In this document: piece after piece, positions 51,283 through 60,427 of the stretch
Layout of the letters: the number at the start of each line of letters is the position of its first letter
How positions within the stretch are numbered: the first letter of the stretch is position 1
Assembly: GCA_963708715.1 (NCBI GenBank)
Contig: CAVPSU010000001.1
Span: 1,364,001 to 1,428,000, forward strand
DNA: 64,000 nucleotides
Reading direction: 5' to 3'
From: DAIOEK01 sp963708715
Lineage (GTDB): Bacteria > Chloroflexota > Anaerolineae > Anaerolineales > Anaerolineaceae
Notes under the pieces: model-generated
Databases searched by the model: none
Seen by the model: only the letters and a program-made list of their open reading frames with translations
Told to the model about the DNA's origin: nothing
Translations under genes and position numbers: made by a program

Positions 51283-52949
51283 CAGTCTGACCTTATTACC
51301 GAGCGTGAAATCCGTCTTTTAATGGATGTTGCGAAACTGTACATTTCCGGCACTTTGAGCAACCAGATCGATCCTATATAGAGGCTGCCCCCGAGGATAA
51401 CTCCTCCAATTACCTGCAACCAGAAGGGTTGCGAAAGCGTAACGGATAACCACCCCCACAGGAAGATCGCCATCACACCCCCACCAAGCAAGCTCTGCCA
51501 GGTTAGTTGGAGGATTCGGCTCCCTTCCAGGCGGATGAGGCGTTTGCGAAGTAGAGCCAGCAACCCCACCATCTCTAACCCAGTTGCCAGCGAATTGGCC
51601 AACGCCAGACCACCGTGGGGCATCCACCCGAGCCAGGTAAACACGAGCGAGAATGCCAGGCTGAAAACCACATTGAGTGACATTGCGATCGCGCCAATCG
51701 TAACCGGGGTTCGAGTATCATGCAGGGCGTAGAATGCCCGGCTTAGAATTTCAACCATCGAGTGACCCACCAATCCCGCCGCGAACCAGAGTAAAGGCCA
51801 GGAAACGAGCTCAGTGGAAACGGTATTAAATTCTCCCCTCTGATAAAGGAGCGCGACGATTGGCTGGCGGAGAATCATCAATCCGATCGAAGCCGGTATG
51901 GCTAATAGAAGCATTCCGCGTAAACTGGAAGCAAGCGAAGTTCGAAACTCATCCATCTTATCCAATGCAGCTTGTGCGGATAATGTCGGCATGGACGCAA
52001 TGGCTATCGATTGTGCGATGGCTGCCTGGGGCATCAACATTAATTGGAATGCGTAGGTCAATCCGTTGAGACTTCCTTCCGGGAATGGATATTTTAAGTT
52101 TAATAACCAAGGAGCCAGCAATTTATAGATAAAGCTGGAACCCTGCAATCCACCAAGTTGAAATGAGCAAAGAAGAGTGTTTACCCAAAAATTGAGTTGG
52201 ACGATTGCTGCTCCAAACAGGCGGGGAAGCATCAATGCTCCAACTTCACGCACCAATGGCTGACTGGTGTCCAGAACTGGCTTATAGCGTCCACCCAGCT
52301 GAAGCAACCCCGGGATCTGTAAACATAAGTGGAATAAGGCTCCAATGACGGCTCCCCATGCCAGGGCAAAAATTCCGACCTGTTTGGAGAACACTAACAC
52401 CCCCAGGATCATACCCAGGGAATACATGGCTGGAGTGAGAGCTGGAATTAGGAAGCGCTGATTGGCATTCAATATGCCCATCACCAGACCACTGAGTCCA
52501 AAAATGACCACGGATGGGAGAAGCACCCGCAGAATTTGCACCGTAAGCTGTTGTTTCTCAGAGCTAAAGCCGGGTGCCAACAAATTCTGGACGATCCAGG
52601 GAGCGGCGATGGCAGTGATGATACTGACGGCGATCAGCAGGAGCACCAGCAGGTTGGCGATGGCGCTGGCTAAACGCCAGGCGGACTCTTTCTGGTCTTT
52701 GACAAGCAAGCCGGTAAAGGTTGGTACAAAAGCGGAAGCTAACGCACCACCAGCCATGAGGTTGAAAAGAAGATCACCAACCCGGTTGGCAGCGTTGAAA
52801 GCTTCCAGATCTCCACCAGTTCCGAAGGTGTTAGCCACAATGATCTGACGGGCAAGCCCCACCAGGTTCGATATGATGATGGCAAACATCACCGTCCCGG
52901 CGGCACGAGCGATCTGTCTTCCTGCACTGATTGGAGCGGGCGATGTCAT
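51282..52949 (-). CDS. murJ: Lipid II flippase MurJ
   Basis: The 555-residue, 14-helix membrane protein of the MOP superfamily moves lipid II across the membrane for peptidoglycan synthesis. Characteristic segments are SNLVGLARQIIVANTFG, AFNAANRVGDLLFNLMAGGALASAFVP in two pieces, and LSRAFYALHDTRTPV. Length is in range. The next gene downstream (hydrolase) is contiguous. Confidence 0.93.
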   Translation of the reverse strand: MTSPAPISAGRQIARAAGTVMFAIIISNLVGLARQIIVANTFGTGGDLEAFNAANRVGDLLFNLMAGGALASAFVPTFTGLLVKDQKESAWRLASAIANLLVLLLIAVSIITAIAAPWIVQNLLAPGFSSEKQQLTVQILRVLLPSVVIFGLSGLVMGILNANQRFLIPALTPAMYSLGMILGVLVFSKQVGIFALAWGAVIGALFHLCLQIPGLLQLGGRYKPVLDTSQPLVREVGALMLPRLFGAAIVQLNFWVNTLLCSFQLGGLQGSSFIYKLLAPWLLNLKYPFPEGSLNGLTYAFQLMLMPQAAIAQSIAIASMPTLSAQAALDKMDEFRTSLASSLRGMLLLAIPASIGLMILRQPIVALLYQRGEFNTVSTELVSWPLLWFAAGLVGHSMVEILSRAFYALHDTRTPVTIGAIAMSLNVVFSLAFSLVFTWLGWMPHGGLALANSLATGLEMVGLLALLRKRLIRLEGSRILQLTWQSLLGGGVMAIFLWGWLSVTLSQPFWLQVIGGVILGGSLYIGSIWLLKVPEMYSFATSIKRRISRSVIRSD

Positions 52950-53120
52950 TGAAAAGATTATAACCCCGCTGAAGAATTGATCCCAGTTTGCAGGTCGAAA
53001 TGAGACCTTCCATTCTGTCTAACAGAGAGATGGGCACCAGGAAGTGGGAGGCGAATCCATTTTCCCTCAGAAGATAATTTCCCGGGCGCCATCCCCCTAC
53101 CCTTCCAGGGTCTATTGACT

Positions 53121-53287
53121 CTGAAAGAAGGGCGTCTGAAATGCCCTTCTTTCAGATGCCAACCTGCCCAAAATACAAAAGACCGGGAATTAACCTGACA
53201 CATATATGAGCATACGGCCGTACGCCATACGAATAATTATTGAGACGTGGGCATCTGGGAGTAGGAGAAGCAACTACCTACTCCCAG
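53121..53287. repeat. Dispersed copy of the modular hairpin repeat
   Basis: An inverted relative of the 17.8-18.2 kb array. Reading right to left, it has a hairpin CTGGGAGTAGG (53255-53287, 11-bp arms, different loop), then ATGCCCACGTCTC, then TTAATTCCCGGTCTTTTGTA (53165-53195 region), then a different perfect 13-bp hairpin with arms CTGAAAGAAGGGC (53121-53155). The spacer between the conserved parts is unrelated to the first locus. The neighbouring stretch 52950-53120 shows no gene. Confidence 0.7.
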
Positions 53288-53353
53288 AAATAAAACTGAC
53301 CAGGCTCCATCCCCAAATGTGAGAAAAGTAGTTGGGCAGTAGAATAGTCGGCA

Positions 53354-53787
53354 ATGATTCATCCTGGAATTTTCACATTTACAAAGGATCATTTGCACCC
53401 CACAACCCTAGAGATCATCATCGCCATCTTTTTCATTGCCCATTGATTCATACACGCCAGCTTATCCTGGGTGCCACTACCAATACCCGGAGCTATGCAA
53501 ACCACCTTCCTGCCAAGTTGGACCCGGAAAGCGGTTTCATCAACCTGGTCTATATCCAAACTTGGTTTGAACGCGGGTATGGTTAGGACTCTTGGGTGGA
53601 TCTTATGGCTGGTTGTGCCCGTTTGCCAGGCCGGGTGCCAATCCTTTCTTCCATCTGGCAGTCTCTGGCGGCTACCGGTGTGATCCTCTCTCGGGTTCTG
53701 ATAGCCTTTTATTGGCACCCCTGGTATCCAGCCGGATCGATCCTGGACATACTAATCCTGGCGCATTTATTTCAAATTCCCGGCTGA
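53354..53787 (+). pseudogene. Small membrane protein gene, one nonsense codon and one frameshift
   Basis: From ATG 53354 one frame reads TTLEIIIAIFFIAH, TGA at 53444-53446, then FIHASLSWVPLPIPGAM, TTFLPSWTRK, LGLNAGMVRTLGWILWLVV. Around 53640-53660 it shifts frame to SIWQSLAATGVILS, LIAFYWHPWYPAGSILDI and ends at 53787. The pieces form a continuous membrane protein of about 144 residues; the TGA replaces what looks like a Gly codon in AHG(F/L)IH. The gene is therefore inactive. The family resembles small membrane proteins of Chloroflexota, but I cannot name it. Confidence 0.65.
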
Positions 53788-53808
53788 TCTGTTTTAACAA
53801 TCCTTAAG

Positions 53809-53840
53809 AAGAGAGGGTGTTCACCTGAACACCCTCTCTT
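53809..53840 (-). terminator. Strong hairpin between convergent genes
   Basis: Perfect 15-bp arms AAGAGAGGGTGTTCA and TGAACACCCTCTCTT, 19 bases after the stop of the zinc-ribbon gene. The T-rich tail on the minus strand is short. Confidence 0.7.
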
Positions 53841-53859
53841 AGTATATTTTTCGAACTGA

Positions 53860-54276
53860 TTATTCCACCTTTGTGCCACAGGACGGACAGTGAGCCCATT
53901 CCGGTTGAAGGGTGTTACCACAATGGGTGCAGTGCTTCCCTTCAACAGCTGCGACAGGTGTTGCTGCTGGGGAAGTTGATTGAGGCAGCGGTTGTGCTGG
54001 AGTCGCAGCCTGGACTGAATTTCTCCGTGCGCTTCCTATCCAGAATCCGATCAACACCAATAAAGCTACCACAAGAAGCGGCAACAAAACCATTCGGAGC
54101 GCCATCAGACCGCCCATGAAACCGAATGCACCGGGACCATGAAAATCACCCCGGAAACCACCCCTCATCATCGGCATAAATCGGTATCCTATCCGGAAAA
54201 AGAGGGGCACTACCGCCAAACAGACTACCATTAAAGTTAACAGAATCCCAAGGATCCATTTCCACGCATTTTTCAT
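53860..54276 (-). CDS. Membrane protein with C-terminal zinc ribbon
   Basis: This 138-residue protein has two hydrophobic segments (about 7-28 and 55-83) separated by a Gly/Met/Phe-rich loop (MPMMRGGFRGDFHGPG). A Pro/Ala/Gln linker (about 90-115) leads to a zinc ribbon CTHCGNTLQPEWAHCPSCG. Function unknown; similar zinc-ribbon membrane proteins are common and uncharacterised. Confidence 0.75.
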   Translation of the reverse strand: MKNAWKWILGILLTLMVVCLAVVPLFFRIGYRFMPMMRGGFRGDFHGPGAFGFMGGLMALRMVLLPLLVVALLVLIGFWIGSARRNSVQAATPAQPLPQSTSPAATPVAAVEGKHCTHCGNTLQPEWAHCPSCGTKVE

Positions 54277-54354
54277 TCAATAACCTCCATGATCTATCTG
54301 AATTTATGATACCTTTTGGTTATGTAGAATGTGTGAAGGAAGTCTAAGGATTGT

Positions 54355-54651
54355 ATGAAAATATCAAATGTAAAACAGGATGGGGAAAATGGACACTACT
54401 GGTTTGACCCACTGCTGATCCATCCCGAAGTCACCCAGCAGGTCTTATCCATCTTGCGAGATGGCAGCAATTTTCAGTGGTACATCCTACCGTAGTTGGC
54501 TTTTGTTCTGTACATTTATTTCAATGAGATCTCCAAGAAAAGCTGGAAGTGCGTCGCCTCAGGATTAGCGTTCTACATGGTTCACTGGCTACATGAAATT
54601 GCTAACACGATCATCCAACGTTCATTACCCCCACACTTTCATCTCATGTAG
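54355..54651 (+). pseudogene. Gene fragment with in-frame TAG
   Basis: From ATG 54355 (AAGGA four bases upstream) the frame reads HYWFDPLLIHPEV, VLSILRDGSNFQWYILP, then TAG at 54493-54495, then LAFVLYIYFNEISKKSWK and LAFYMVHWLHEIANTIIQ. Both sides are clearly the same protein family, a membrane protein with hydrophobic helices. After about 54620 the sequence belongs to the oppositely oriented mscS gene, so the 3' part is also lost. It is a truncated pseudogene; family unnamed. Confidence 0.6.
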
Positions 54652-56220
54652 GAAATCCCGGACTTGTCTGCCGATCTCGGTTCGGACACGGTCTGCCCGT
54701 TCATCATGCTCCAGGCGAATATTGTCCACGTAATAAGATAACTGCAAGATGGCGTTGGATTCATCAAATTCCTTAAACACCACCATGGGATTTTTCCAAA
54801 AGGCGGGCAGGATCTTATATTCCTGTTGAATCCAGTTCAGCATATCCCGCACATAATCATCCAGCCGCATCTCCGAGCGATCATTTGGATGGCGGATGGC
54901 TTTCTTCACTCGTTCCCAGATCGTGCGCAATTCAAGGTTTCGTTCCTCCCAGGCTTTACGCAGGTTCCAAGTATCACCATCGTCCAACCAGGGATCGGCT
55001 TCTTCTGACCAAGCCTGACAGGATGTGAGGACCTTGTCGATCTGGGAATCCAGAGGCGCGATGAACTGGCAGAAGAGTTCCTGCTGTTCCGCCTCTGAAA
55101 GACCTTTAACTTCCCTGGCACGGATCCCGCGGATCAGGTTCCGACAACCCTCCTGAAGCAAAACCAGATTGTCATTCAACAGATCCTCTTTTTCCAGGCG
55201 AACGATGTTCTTCTCATTCCGCTCAGCCTCCGTTAACAAACGAAGAAAGGCGGGATCTTCTTCTTTCAGTCCGGCTGCCCGCAAGCGGGTCATCTCAATT
55301 TGATCTCTGAGCAGTGGAATTTTGTTCTTCAAGTCCATCAACAGCGTGGCGGGATGGGCAGCGGCAATGCGGCGCAATCCTTCTTCCACCTGCATCCATT
55401 CTTTGGCACCATCCACTCTGATATCCATGGTCAATTTCTGATCCACAGTTGGCTTGGTGATGTTAGTAAGGGTGGAATTCACAAAAGTCTTGTTGGGAAC
55501 GTAAATTGTGGCGTGTTCTGAAATCGAATATAACTGGGTGGAGCGGATGCCGATCCGTTGGACTTCGCCAATACGGCCATCACCCAGGGTGATGAGGTCG
55601 CCGGTCCGGAAAGGCGCCTCCACCAGCAGGCTGAGCCCGCTGAAGATGTTGCTCAGGGTATCCTGAAGCGCCAGACCCAGGACCAACCCGACCACTCCTG
55701 CGCCAACCAGTACCGATGTGACATTCAAGCCCCACATCGGCAGGATGATTAACGCGGCAGCCAAAACCAGTACGACCGGACCGAACAGGTTCAAGACCGG
55801 GATGAGAACATCGTCCACTCGGCTGGCTGTCCGCCGAGCCCATTTCTCCCCGTAATAGACAAAGATATCGCGAATCGTTCGCCCCAGGATATGGGTAATA
55901 ACAATGGTAACGATGGTATACGCTACCAGGTTGATGAATTTATTCGCAGCGTCCGTTAGAGGAAGTAATTCCAGCGAACGAACCACACCCAGCACAATCA
56001 GGAGAAGGATCAATGGTCCCCGCAAAATTCCAAAGACAATATCTTCAAGGTCACCGGGAAGCTGGCGGGTAATAAACCGGATCACCCGGAGCAGGATGAA
56101 ATTGACCAAGAGGGCGATAAGGATCCACGTGGCGATATTTGCGAAGAATTGGATGATGGGTGCGTTCAGGAAAAGTAATCCGTCCGGGAGGGGGATCTGG
56201 AACCACAAGATATGAAACAT
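54625..56220 (-). CDS. MscS-type mechanosensitive channel
   Basis: This 531-residue membrane protein has about four N-terminal helices, then the conserved MscS pore and beta domain: VGLVLGLALQDTLSNIFSG, EAPFRTGDLITLGDGRIGEV, RIGIRSTQLYSISEHATIYV, PNKTFVNSTLTN. The extra 230-residue C-terminal region is charged and probably helical (coiled-coil-like LLTEAERNEKNIVRLEKED). It releases solutes on osmotic downshock or serves a related signalling function. The last bases overlap the pseudogene on the other strand. Confidence 0.92.
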   Translation of the reverse strand: MFHILWFQIPLPDGLLFLNAPIIQFFANIATWILIALLVNFILLRVIRFITRQLPGDLEDIVFGILRGPLILLLIVLGVVRSLELLPLTDAANKFINLVAYTIVTIVITHILGRTIRDIFVYYGEKWARRTASRVDDVLIPVLNLFGPVVLVLAAALIILPMWGLNVTSVLVGAGVVGLVLGLALQDTLSNIFSGLSLLVEAPFRTGDLITLGDGRIGEVQRIGIRSTQLYSISEHATIYVPNKTFVNSTLTNITKPTVDQKLTMDIRVDGAKEWMQVEEGLRRIAAAHPATLLMDLKNKIPLLRDQIEMTRLRAAGLKEEDPAFLRLLTEAERNEKNIVRLEKEDLLNDNLVLLQEGCRNLIRGIRAREVKGLSEAEQQELFCQFIAPLDSQIDKVLTSCQAWSEEADPWLDDGDTWNLRKAWEERNLELRTIWERVKKAIRHPNDRSEMRLDDYVRDMLNWIQQEYKILPAFWKNPMVVFKEFDESNAILQLSYYVDNIRLEHDERADRVRTEIGRQVRDFLHEMKVWG

Positions 56221-56393
56221 GGCAGCCTCTTTAACTCATACAAATATAAGACAAATTAGACATGAACTATCTACTATATAATAACCAGAATCAAAGGGGC
56301 ACAATGGCGCATGTCGATACTATGGTTAACCGGTTAGACTAAATCCGGAGCCTTCTTTCATTTTGTTGTATGATGGTACTAAGGATGATAAAA

Positions 56394-57248
56394 ATGGACG
56401 AAATTCGAAAGATCCATAAAGTTCTTGCCAGCAGGCCAACTGTGGAAGGAGCAGGGGTCCACCTTCGCAGGGTGTTTGGCAACAATGACTCCCCCCTCTA
56501 TGATCCATTTCTTCTCTTGGATGATTTTCGGTCCAATGATCCGGCGGACTATAATGCAGGTTTTCCCTGGCATCCTCACCGCGGTATAGAAACCATCACC
56601 TATATGTTGTCCGGGTCTGTAGAGCATCGCGATAGCATGGGTAACGGGGGCGTCATTGGCGCCGGTGATGTCCAATGGATGACCGCTGGTTCGGGTATTA
56701 TCCACCAGGAGATGCCCCAAGGAAACATAGAAGGAAGCATGGGCGGATTCCAATTATGGGCAAATCTTCCGGCCAGTCAGAAAATGATGGCGCCGCGTTA
56801 TCGGGAAGTGCTTGTCAGTCAGATCCCTGTCGTTTCCGACAAATCGGGTGCAACGATTCGCATTATCAGTGGTGAGGTGAATGAAGTCCAAGGTCCGGTA
56901 CAGGATATTGTCACCGAACCGGAGTATCTTGATGTAACCGTACCCGGGAAGACATCGTTTGTTCATAAAACGCCCTCCGGGCACACCCTGGTATGCTATG
57001 TGATTGAAGGAAGTGGATTCTTTGATCCTGATCATGGCGCCGTATCAGAGGGAAAACTGGTTCATTATGGCGATGGTCAATCGATAGTAATACGCACAGG
57101 TAAATCGCCGGTCCGTTTTCTAATGATCTCCGGTAAACCGATCGGTGAGCCGATTGCCTGGTATGGTCCAATTGTAATGAACACGGAGGAAGAGATCCGG
57201 GTAGCTTTGAAGGAATATCAAACAGGAAAATTTATTAAAGATATGTAG
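56394..57248 (+). CDS. Pirin family protein
   Basis: This 284-residue bicupin has the pirin N-terminal signature with metal ligands: LLDDFRSNDPADYNAGFPWHPHRGIETITYMLSG cut short here, with His-Pro-His and Glu-His (SGSVEHRDSMG), then GDVQWMTAGSGIIHQEMP. Pirins are quercetinases or redox cofactors. AAGGA lies about eight bases before the ATG at 56394; earlier in-frame ATGs at 56370, 56373 and 56385 fit worse. It is followed by a RidA gene 39 bases later. Confidence 0.93.
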   Translation: MDEIRKIHKVLASRPTVEGAGVHLRRVFGNNDSPLYDPFLLLDDFRSNDPADYNAGFPWHPHRGIETITYMLSGSVEHRDSMGNGGVIGAGDVQWMTAGSGIIHQEMPQGNIEGSMGGFQLWANLPASQKMMAPRYREVLVSQIPVVSDKSGATIRIISGEVNEVQGPVQDIVTEPEYLDVTVPGKTSFVHKTPSGHTLVCYVIEGSGFFDPDHGAVSEGKLVHYGDGQSIVIRTGKSPVRFLMISGKPIGEPIAWYGPIVMNTEEEIRVALKEYQTGKFIKDM

Positions 57249-57287
57249 TAATTTCGGTTCATAACCAGAGCATAGAGGAGAGATCTC

Positions 57288-57668
57288 ATGACAAGAATGA
57301 CTGTAACCAGTAGTGGCGCCCCTGCGGCCATCGGACCGTATTCCCAGGCAGTCTGGGCGGGCGGTTTGCTTTACCTTTCTGGTCAAACTCCGATCGACCC
57401 GTCAACAGGAAAGCTGATTGAAGGTGAGATAGACGTACAGACTGGAAGAATTTTCGATAATCTTAACTCAGTCCTTGAAGCAGCCGGTTTGACCATGGAT
57501 CAGGTGATCAAAGTAAATGTCTATCTGACAGACATGAAGAATTTCGCCGGGATGAACGCCGTATATAAGGAGCGATTTGTTGAACCTTACCCTGCCCGGA
57601 CAACCGTCGCCGTGGCTGGGCTTCCTTTGGGCGCGTTGGTAGAGATAGAAATGGTGGCGAGAAGATAG
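57288..57668 (+). CDS. ridA: RidA family reactive-intermediate deaminase
   Basis: This 126-residue trimeric enzyme hydrolyses 2-aminoacrylate and related imines formed by PLP enzymes. It has GAPAAIGPYSQAVWAGG, LYLSGQTPIDPSTGKL, VKVNVYLTDMKNFAGMN (V-x-L-T) and YPARTTVAVAGLPLGALVEIE with the substrate-binding Arg. GAGGAG precedes the ATG. The downstream palindrome at 57764 may end the transcript. Confidence 0.95.
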   Translation: MTRMTVTSSGAPAAIGPYSQAVWAGGLLYLSGQTPIDPSTGKLIEGEIDVQTGRIFDNLNSVLEAAGLTMDQVIKVNVYLTDMKNFAGMNAVYKERFVEPYPARTTVAVAGLPLGALVEIEMVARR

Positions 57669-57763
57669 CAGGTAGAATTAAAGGAGATGGTAGACCAAAA
57701 ATAATCTTGGTTATGCATCCTATCTTTTTTGATTCGTTTTGAGCGGAGTATAGATTAACAAAA

Positions 57764-57795
57764 TTGTAGGGGCTACGCATACGTAACCCCTACAA
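57764..57795. repeat. REP-like palindrome, possible terminator
   Basis: Arms TTGTAGGGGCTACG and CGTAACCCCTACAA (one G-T mismatch) surround a four-base loop, in the gap between convergent ridA and the helicase gene. Of the same GTAGGGG class as at 17804. Confidence 0.55.
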
Positions 57796-57821
57796 TGGGT
57801 ATTATTAATGAATGTGGGGAA

Positions 57822-59507
57822 TTATCCTGCCAGAGTCAGCATGACAGGTTTTCCCCGCAGGGAATATTTTCCAGTGCTTGCTTGAAGCACCCGTTTCACA
57901 TGTTTTTCTAACACATCTACAAAAGTCTGTCTTTCCTGAATATCGATCGCGCCTATCGCTTTACCCGGGATGCCTACTTCACCGGCGATCGCGCCAACCA
58001 CATCACCAGGTCGGATACCATGCGTACCGCCCAGATTCATTTTCAATCTTACCATCCCGCTTTCCTGAGGGGCGGCAGACCAGGTAGTCTGTTGAGTAAA
58101 TGTTCCGGCTCCACGCACGCTACGCCGACTGGAACTGTGTCGATTCTCACTGTGTCGCTCGTCAGATGTGCGTCTTGATCTCACTTCTGCCATAGGCTGG
58201 GTAATTTCTTCCACCGAATAATTGTGTTCCCCCGCGCGAGCCAGTTTCATGGCTGCTGCGGCCAGATCCACCAGGTCAATGTCAGATTCCAACAATTGGG
58301 TGATCATTACTCGTTCCCGTTGGTCTTTTCCTTTGACCATCTGGTCATATAACTTAGTCAGGAAACGCTCATCCCGCCGGGCGAGGACATCTTCCCGGGT
58401 GGGTAATTTGCTTTCGATCGCTTTTTGACGAGTATAGCTTTCCACCATACTTAAGAATCTGGCTTCACGAGGAGAGAAGAAGGTAATGGAAATCCCTTTT
58501 CGTCCCGCGCGACCTGTCCTGCCAATACGGTGGATGTAGTCTTCGGGATCGTTTGGGACATCGTAATTGAATACGTGGGAAACATCGTCGATATCCAGAC
58601 CTCGAGCGGCGACGTCGGTTGCTACGAGTAAAGTGATCTGATTCAGGCGGAAACGGGATAACACTGCTTCGCGGCGGGATTGGTTGAGGTCTCCATGCAA
58701 TGATTCGGCTGGATAACCGCGCCGGTTCATTTCATCCGCCAATTCCTGTGCGCGGGCTTTTGTACGGGTAAAGATTAATGCGCACTTGATGTCTTCCATC
58801 TCGACTAAACGGGTAAGTGATCCCAACTTCTGATCTTCGCGTACGCGGAAGAACCGTTGATCGATTTCAGCCACGGTACGACGTTCTGGGTTGACTGCAA
58901 TGGTCTCTGGCTCACGAAGGTAGCGTTTCGCCAACTTACGGATGGCGTCTGGCATGGTTGCAGAGAAGAGAGCGACCTGTCGTTCGGTGGGGATTTCAGC
59001 AAGAATGGTTTCCACATCTTCAATGAAACCCATCTCGAGCATTTCGTCCGCTTCATCGACAACCAGGTAACTCACCTGGCTGAGGTCCAAATACTTCTGC
59101 CGGATAAGGTCTAATAGACGACCGGGGGTGCCCACCACCACATCCACGCCACGAGCCAATGCCCGGGTTTGGATCTGGTAGGATTGCCCACCGTAAATCG
59201 TTAAGAAACGGAGGGAGGAATTTTCTGCCATCCGATTGGAGGCTTCGGTCACCTGGATAGCCAATTCTCGGGTAGGAGCAAGTATCAGAGCCCGGACAGA
59301 CTTCTGGTGAGCTTCTAATTTTTGGATCATCGGCAGTGCAAACGCGGCAGTCTTGCCTGTGCCGGTCTGTGCCTGTCCGATGACATCTTTTCCTGCAAAT
59401 AAAACAGGGATGGCTGCCTCTTGAATTGGAGTAGGCTGCTGATAACCTAACTTTTCCACCGTCTGAACCAACTCAGCGGTAAGACCTAATTCTTCAAAAC
59501 TTAACAT
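57822..59507 (-). CDS. DEAD-box ATP-dependent RNA helicase
   Basis: This 561-residue helicase has the Q motif (YQQPTPIQEAAIP), motif I (AQTGTGKTAAF), II (VVDEADEML), III (LFSATMP), and C-terminal motifs RGLDIDDVSHV and HRIGRTGRAG. Residues 480-561 form a DbpA-type RNA-binding domain (VRLKMNLGGTHGIRPGDVVGAI). It unwinds RNA, probably in ribosome assembly or cold adaptation. AGGAG lies 11 bases before ATG 59507; the open frame extends in-frame back to 59585 through a terminator hairpin. Confidence 0.95.
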   Translation of the reverse strand: MLSFEELGLTAELVQTVEKLGYQQPTPIQEAAIPVLFAGKDVIGQAQTGTGKTAAFALPMIQKLEAHQKSVRALILAPTRELAIQVTEASNRMAENSSLRFLTIYGGQSYQIQTRALARGVDVVVGTPGRLLDLIRQKYLDLSQVSYLVVDEADEMLEMGFIEDVETILAEIPTERQVALFSATMPDAIRKLAKRYLREPETIAVNPERRTVAEIDQRFFRVREDQKLGSLTRLVEMEDIKCALIFTRTKARAQELADEMNRRGYPAESLHGDLNQSRREAVLSRFRLNQITLLVATDVAARGLDIDDVSHVFNYDVPNDPEDYIHRIGRTGRAGRKGISITFFSPREARFLSMVESYTRQKAIESKLPTREDVLARRDERFLTKLYDQMVKGKDQRERVMITQLLESDIDLVDLAAAAMKLARAGEHNYSVEEITQPMAEVRSRRTSDERHSENRHSSSRRSVRGAGTFTQQTTWSAAPQESGMVRLKMNLGGTHGIRPGDVVGAIAGEVGIPGKAIGAIDIQERQTFVDVLEKHVKRVLQASTGKYSLRGKPVMLTLAG

Positions 59508-59525
59508 TAGTGACTTTCTCCTGAC

Positions 59526-59559
59526 AAAAAAAGAGCACCTTACCAAACCGGCAAGGCGC
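59526..59559 (-). terminator. Intrinsic terminator in the helicase leader (attenuator)
   Basis: On the minus strand GCGCCTTGCC-GGTTT-GGTAAGGTGC (ten base pairs including G-U) is followed by TCTTTTTTT. The T-run ends about five bases before the helicase ribosome-binding site (AGGAG), so any helicase mRNA must read through it. Confidence 0.65.
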
Positions 59560-59585
59560 ACTGTACCAAGCACGATCAATATCAT

Positions 59586-59614
59586 CGGTCAACTTTTGAC
59601 CGGGAGTGATTATA
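59586..59614 (-). promoter_or_regulatory. Helicase promoter with 5'-end hairpin
   Basis: On the minus strand TGTTATAAT (extended -10, TATAAT at 59614-59609) predicts a start near 59602. The RNA would begin with CGGTCAA-AAG-TTGACCG (59602-59586), a perfect hairpin. The promoter lies just downstream of the DeoR gene stop (59623). Confidence 0.55.
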
Positions 59615-59622
59615 ACACACCT

Positions 59623-60378
59623 TTATACTATTTCCAGAGAGAATCCCGCTTCTTTATACGAATCAAGAATTGTGGGATCAGCAGGCAGATCCGTGATTAG
59701 TACATCCAAGTCCGAAAGTGGACAAACAAAAAATGGCGAAGATGTATCCAGCTTTTCGGAGGAAGCAAGTGCGATGATTTGATCTGATTGCCGAATTAGG
59801 GTGTGCTTGAAGGAGGCTTCTTCCAGATTGGGGACTGTAATACCTGCGATCGGGTGCAAGCTGCAAACACCCAAAAAACACAGATCGAAATGGAATGTCC
59901 GCAGATGGTTTTCGGCAACCGCGCCGGTTACAACCTGCTGCTCTTTATCCAACCTGCCACCGATCACGATCACTTCGACCTCAGACAATTCTGATAGAGC
60001 TGTGGCAATGATGGGACTGTTGGTGATGATCGTAAGTAGTACATTGGACTGTAACAAATGCGCGACCTCTACATTGGTAATCCCGCCATCTAAAAAAATG
60101 ACCTGACCGGGTCTAATGTGTTTGACGGCTGCAGACGCGATCACCCGCTTGGATTGACCCGCCTGGTTCAAACGCTCCTTATAGGTAACGGCAGCCGGGG
60201 AGTGAGGCAATCCTCCACCGTGTACCCGGTGTATACGCCCTTGATCGGAGAGATCTCGTAAGTCGCGCCGGATAGTATCTTCGGAAACAAGCAGCGCTTG
60301 ACTGAGTTCTGTGGCAACGACTTTTCCGTTCATCTGGAGCATCTCTAGGATCTTGGTTTGCCGCTCTTCCTTCAACAT
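59623..60378 (-). CDS. DeoR/GlpR family transcriptional regulator
   Basis: This 251-residue regulator has an N-terminal DeoR helix-turn-helix (RQTKILEMLQMNGKVVATEL, VSEDTIRRDLRDLSDQGRIHRVHGGG) and a sugar-phosphate sensor domain with IFLDGGITNVEVAHLL and VVTGAVAENHLRTFHFDLCFLG. It probably controls the divergent MFS gene in response to a phosphorylated sugar. AAGGAAGA-type bases precede the ATG. The promoter at 60468-60496 is consensus. Confidence 0.94.
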   Translation of the reverse strand: MLKEERQTKILEMLQMNGKVVATELSQALLVSEDTIRRDLRDLSDQGRIHRVHGGGLPHSPAAVTYKERLNQAGQSKRVIASAAVKHIRPGQVIFLDGGITNVEVAHLLQSNVLLTIITNSPIIATALSELSEVEVIVIGGRLDKEQQVVTGAVAENHLRTFHFDLCFLGVCSLHPIAGITVPNLEEASFKHTLIRQSDQIIALASSEKLDTSSPFFVCPLSDLDVLITDLPADPTILDSYKEAGFSLEIV

Positions 60379-60427
60379 GTACTTACTTCCTCTCTATTTC
60401 GAGACTTTATGGGGGACGCTACCCCGC

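Noticed and set aside
59508..59585. Upstream in-frame start of the helicase gene at 59585
   Set aside because: It would translate through the terminator hairpin, has no ribosome-binding site and gives a non-conserved N-terminus; 59507 with AGGAG upstream is better.
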